Of a stretch of 64,000 nt of DNA, positions 61,028-64,000 are shown piece after piece. A program made the position numbers and the translations under genes. How positions within the stretch are numbered: the stretch's first letter is position 1; each line of letters starts with the position of its first letter. Origin of the DNA: Flectobacillus longus (GTDB lineage: Bacteria; Bacteroidota; Bacteroidia; Cytophagales; Spirosomataceae); the NCBI RefSeq assembly GCF_030056705.1, contig NZ_JASHIC010000017.1:1-64000 (forward strand), written 5' to 3'. The notes under the pieces were generated by a model. That model was not told the origin of the DNA and searched no databases. It saw nothing but the letters and a program-made list of their open reading frames with translations.

Positions 61028-62950
61028 ATGATGTCCATACCTCGAATACTTATTTTTTTATTGTGTTTTGTGGTTAGTACCAAAGCACAAATTACGCCTC
61101 GAAATATTTTTGGAAAAGAATATTCATTAGAGGCAGTACAACAAAGCTTGATTCCTCTAAATCAGTGGCATCCGTATCCTCAAAACCCTTCCGAATGGAA
61201 AGCTCAAGTGCCTGATTCGGTCTTACAAAAAGTTATTAAAGACGGTGAAAAAGCTCTTAACTATAAATTTGAGCCTATTTCAGCAACGATTTCACTCGAT
61301 TATGTGCGCTCTGGCGACCGTAATCGTCATGGCAATATTTCGTATGGAAAGAGAAATAATCTCTTCCAATTATTAGTAGCCGAAAGTGTGGAAGACAAAG
61401 GACGTTTTATGGAAGCTATCCTCAACGGAATTTGGTCAATTTGTGAAGAAAGTTATTGGGGTGTCCCTGCTCATATTGGCAATACTGGACTTCCCGATGT
61501 GACAAACCCTGTGGTTGATTTGTTTTCTGCCGAAACAGCGTCTGTTCTTGCTATTGCAGATTATTGGGTTGGCAAAAAATTAGATAAAATTAATCCATTG
61601 ATTCGTAAAAGGATTTATCATGAAACCAATGTGCGTATTTTCAATCCTATGCTCAATAATCCAGAAAGATTTGGCTGGATGAGCAAAACCAAGCCTGTCA
61701 ACAACTGGAATCCCTGGATTATGTCCAATTGGATTATGAGTAATTTGCTTCTAGAAAAAGACGAAAGTCGTCGTGCCAAAATGCTGTATGGTGCCATGAC
61801 TGGACTGGATTCATATCTCAATAGCTTGGGAGAAGACGGAGGTTGCGACGAAGGTCCTAGTTACTGGTTTGCTGCTGGTGGAAGTGTTTTTGACTGCTTA
61901 GAGCTTTTGCAAAATGTTACCAATAATCGAGTAAATATTTACCAAAATGAGCTTATAAAAAAAATGGCTAACTATGTGTACAAAACGCATATCAGTGGTG
62001 AATATTTCGTCAATTTTGCCGATGCTGACCCAACACTCCGACCAGATGGTTTGATGTTATATCGTTTTGGAAAAGCTATTCAAGAGCCTCAACTTCAGCA
62101 TTTTGGAGAATGGGCTTTTGCCAAATATCCGCAGGTCAAAACCGAAGGGTATCAACGAATGCGTAGAGTGCAAAATCTTTTGACAGTTAGCTCAATTAAA
62201 GCCAACGAGACGGCATATCAGCCAGTAAATGAGGCTTGGATTAGCGATATTCAGGTAATGACAGCAAGAGATAATACGGGCTTGTTTTTGGCTACACATG
62301 GTGGGCACAACGACGAAAGTCACAATCATAATGATGTAGGCGATTTTATCATTTATTACAAAGGTAAGCCAATGGTAATTGATGCTGGTCGTGGTAATTA
62401 CACCGCCAGAACTTTCTCAAAACAACGATATGAACTTTGGTTTACACAGTCACAGCATCATAATTTACCTATGATTAATGGTATTGGTCAAAAAGAAGGG
62501 CGAAGTTTTGAAGCGCACGAAGTAGCATTTCAAAGTAATGAAAAAGAAATAGGTTTGACCATGAACATTGCTGGGGCTTATCCGCAGGAAGCAGGTATTC
62601 AAACTTGGAAAAGAAGTGTAAAACTTTTAAAACAGAAACATCAAATTGAAGTAAATGATGACTTTTTGTTGACCCAAAGTCCCCAATCTTTACAGCAAGT
62701 ATTGATGACAATTTGTGAGGTAGATGCAAGCCAAATAGGGAAAATCACTTTAACCAACGAAAATAGCCAATTAGTATTAACTTATGATGCCAATCTCTTT
62801 AGTGTTTCAACAGATATGCCGTCTACCGAGGGAATGGAATATGATAGTTTTAAAACTAAATGGGGCAAAAAACTTGTAACAAGAATATTACTAACACACA
62901 AAAAACCAAGCAATAAAGGAAAATATCAGTTGAAATTTGAGGGAAAGTAA
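61028..62950 (+). CDS. Heparinase II/III-family polysaccharide lyase
   Basis: This 640-residue exported protein (signal peptide about 1-21) has an N-terminal alpha/alpha-toroid (about 40-390) and a C-terminal heparinase II/III beta-sandwich (about 400-640). The metal-binding and catalytic-type segment HGGHNDESHNHNDVGDF near 421-437 and HHNLPMING near 478-486 match the lyase superfamily. These enzymes cleave uronic-acid-containing chains by beta-elimination, leaving an unsaturated uronyl end that GH88 enzymes then remove. The gene order fits that. The exact PL family and polymer cannot be read from the sequence alone. Confidence 0.88.
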   Translation: MMSIPRILIFLLCFVVSTKAQITPRNIFGKEYSLEAVQQSLIPLNQWHPYPQNPSEWKAQVPDSVLQKVIKDGEKALNYKFEPISATISLDYVRSGDRNRHGNISYGKRNNLFQLLVAESVEDKGRFMEAILNGIWSICEESYWGVPAHIGNTGLPDVTNPVVDLFSAETASVLAIADYWVGKKLDKINPLIRKRIYHETNVRIFNPMLNNPERFGWMSKTKPVNNWNPWIMSNWIMSNLLLEKDESRRAKMLYGAMTGLDSYLNSLGEDGGCDEGPSYWFAAGGSVFDCLELLQNVTNNRVNIYQNELIKKMANYVYKTHISGEYFVNFADADPTLRPDGLMLYRFGKAIQEPQLQHFGEWAFAKYPQVKTEGYQRMRRVQNLLTVSSIKANETAYQPVNEAWISDIQVMTARDNTGLFLATHGGHNDESHNHNDVGDFIIYYKGKPMVIDAGRGNYTARTFSKQRYELWFTQSQHHNLPMINGIGQKEGRSFEAHEVAFQSNEKEIGLTMNIAGAYPQEAGIQTWKRSVKLLKQKHQIEVNDDFLLTQSPQSLQQVLMTICEVDASQIGKITLTNENSQLVLTYDANLFSVSTDMPSTEGMEYDSFKTKWGKKLVTRILLTHKKPSNKGKYQLKFEGK

Positions 62951-63058
62951 AGGCTGGGTGTGAGTGTAGAATTGTAAAAACTAGTTGTGTTTAGCCCATA
63001 CTTTCGGTTAATAACTAATCCACTCATTATCAAATAGCTCAATAAATCTTTGTAAACT

Positions 63059-64000
63059 ATGAAATTTGTAAAAACACTTCTTCTTCTTGCTTGCACACAT
63101 TTGGCGATGAGTCAAATCAATGTTAAGAATGAATTCGATTATGCAGCCAAACAATATGAAGGCATGCTAGTATCTCATCCAGATTTGACGAAGTTTCCTC
63201 AATCTACGAATCCCGACGGCTCGCCTCGTGACATGAAATCTGATTGGTGGTGCAGTGGCTTCTTTGGTGGCTCACTCTGGTATCTATATGAATACACACA
63301 TGACCCCAAGTGGAAAGCTGCCGCAGAAAAATGGACGATGGCCGTAGCCAAAGAACAGTACAATACAGGGACTCACGATCTGGGTTTTATGTTGTATTGT
63401 CCATTTGGAAATGGGTATCGCCTTACTAAAAATGAAGAGTATAAAAACATCATGTTAACGGGTGCTAAATCTCTTTCTACCCGATTTGACCCTAAAGTTG
63501 GCTTAATCAAATCTTGGAATAAGTTTCAAGGAAAATACGAATATCCTGTTATCATCGACAATATGATGAACTTGGAATTTCTATTTTGGGCATCTAAAGT
63601 TTCGGGCGATAAATCCTTTTATAATATTAGTACAATACATGCAGACAATACTTTGAAAAACCATTTCAGAGCTGACAATAGTAGCTATCACGTTATTTGT
63701 TATGGTCCTAATGGCGAAGTACAAGCAAAAAAAACACATCAAGGAGCAGCAGATGAATCGGCTTGGGCACGTGGACAAGCATGGGGGTTGTATGGATACA
63801 CTGTGATGTATCGTGAAACAAAAGACCCGAAATACTTAGAGCACGCACACAAAATTGCAGCATATATTCTTCATAATCCAAATTTACCAGCCGACAAAAT
63901 TCCGTATTGGGATTATAGCAAGCCAGGAGAAGAACGCGACGCTTCAGCAGGTGCAATAGCCTCTTCTGCTTTGTTTGAATTGGCAAAATATTCGAAGGGG
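63059..64000 (+). CDS. GH88 unsaturated glucuronyl hydrolase (cut by the window end)
   Basis: An open frame of 314 codons starts at ATG 63059 and runs off the window, so the C-terminus is missing. It has a signal peptide (about 1-19). GH88 features are visible: SDWWCSGFFGGSLWYLYEYT (60-79), the Asp in THDLGFMLYC near 105, the second catalytic-type Asp in VIIDNMMNLEFLFWAS near 163, and ARGQAWGLYGY near 237-247. The family removes the 4,5-unsaturated uronic acid left by polysaccharide lyases. It follows the heparinase gene by 108 bp; that gap has no other feature. Confidence 0.93.
   Translation, partial: MKFVKTLLLLACTHLAMSQINVKNEFDYAAKQYEGMLVSHPDLTKFPQSTNPDGSPRDMKSDWWCSGFFGGSLWYLYEYTHDPKWKAAAEKWTMAVAKEQYNTGTHDLGFMLYCPFGNGYRLTKNEEYKNIMLTGAKSLSTRFDPKVGLIKSWNKFQGKYEYPVIIDNMMNLEFLFWASKVSGDKSFYNISTIHADNTLKNHFRADNSSYHVICYGPNGEVQAKKTHQGAADESAWARGQAWGLYGYTVMYRETKDPKYLEHAHKIAAYILHNPNLPADKIPYWDYSKPGEERDASAGAIASSALFELAKYSKG

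Overview
The window looks like chromosomal DNA of an aerobic to facultatively denitrifying member of the Bacteroidota, most likely the Cytophagales (Spirosoma/Flectobacillus-like). This placement is inferred. The reasons are low GC, two SusC/SusD pairs, an ECF sigma/FecR/STN-type SusC signalling unit, repeated TAnnTTTG (-7) promoter boxes, a Sec-type (clade II-like) NosZ, and AT-rich intergenic repeats. No rRNA, tRNA, CRISPR array, transposase or phage gene was seen.

Layout. (1) 0.1-8.4 kb: a nitric/nitrous oxide module. The NO-damage repair protein Ric is divergent from a nos operon (lipoprotein cytochrome c, nosZ, small membrane protein, nosL, nosD, nosF, nosY), followed by a convergent UbiA-like membrane protein. 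Near-identical 22-bp palindromic elements overlap the predicted promoters on both sides of the ric/nos gap. (2) 8.7-21 kb, minus strand: the strongest candidate for an undescribed system. SusC and SusD are followed by three tandem paralogous DoxX-like membrane proteins, each with an extracytoplasmic C-terminal domain, then SoxD-like cytochrome c and SoxC-like molybdopterin sulfane dehydrogenase, and finally a PYROXD2-like flavoprotein. (3) 21.3-36.3 kb, minus strand: a hydroxycinnamate uptake and side-chain degradation cluster. It holds three alpha/beta hydrolases (one fused to DUF3237), feruloyl-CoA synthetase-like ligase, enoyl-CoA hydratase, SDR dehydrogenase, an aromatic-acid MFS transporter, an amidohydrolase, a MetE-like methyltransferase, a CitMHS transporter with an AtuA pair, and an AraC regulator. 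(4) 36.3-45.1 kb: pobR/pobA and a complete protocatechuate 3,4-cleavage beta-ketoadipate operon with fused PcaD-PcaC and fused PcaI-PcaJ. (5) 45.2-52 kb: two more AraC regulators and a gallate-type lower pathway (GalB-, GalC- and GalD-like enzymes), but led by a type I (VOC-fold, XylE-like) extradiol dioxygenase rather than a LigAB-type enzyme. (6) 52.1-64 kb: a polysaccharide utilisation locus with sulfatase, ECF sigma, FecR, STN-type SusC, SusD, heparinase II/III and GH88 (cut by the window end). It suggests uptake and degradation of a sulfated uronic-acid polysaccharide such as a glycosaminoglycan.

How the parts fit. Regions 3-5 form an aromatic catabolic island. Esterases release hydroxycinnamates, the CoA ligase/hydratase/dehydrogenase shorten the side chain, PobA converts 4-hydroxybenzoate to protocatechuate, and the pca operon takes that to succinyl-CoA and acetyl-CoA. 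The gal-type branch would take a trihydroxylated or methoxylated product to pyruvate and oxaloacetate. The pobA and gal-type promoters share the same architecture: two TCC-containing half-sites exactly 21 bp apart, 25-27 bp upstream of a TAnnTTTG box. This fits control by the two paralogous AraC proteins encoded divergently beside them.
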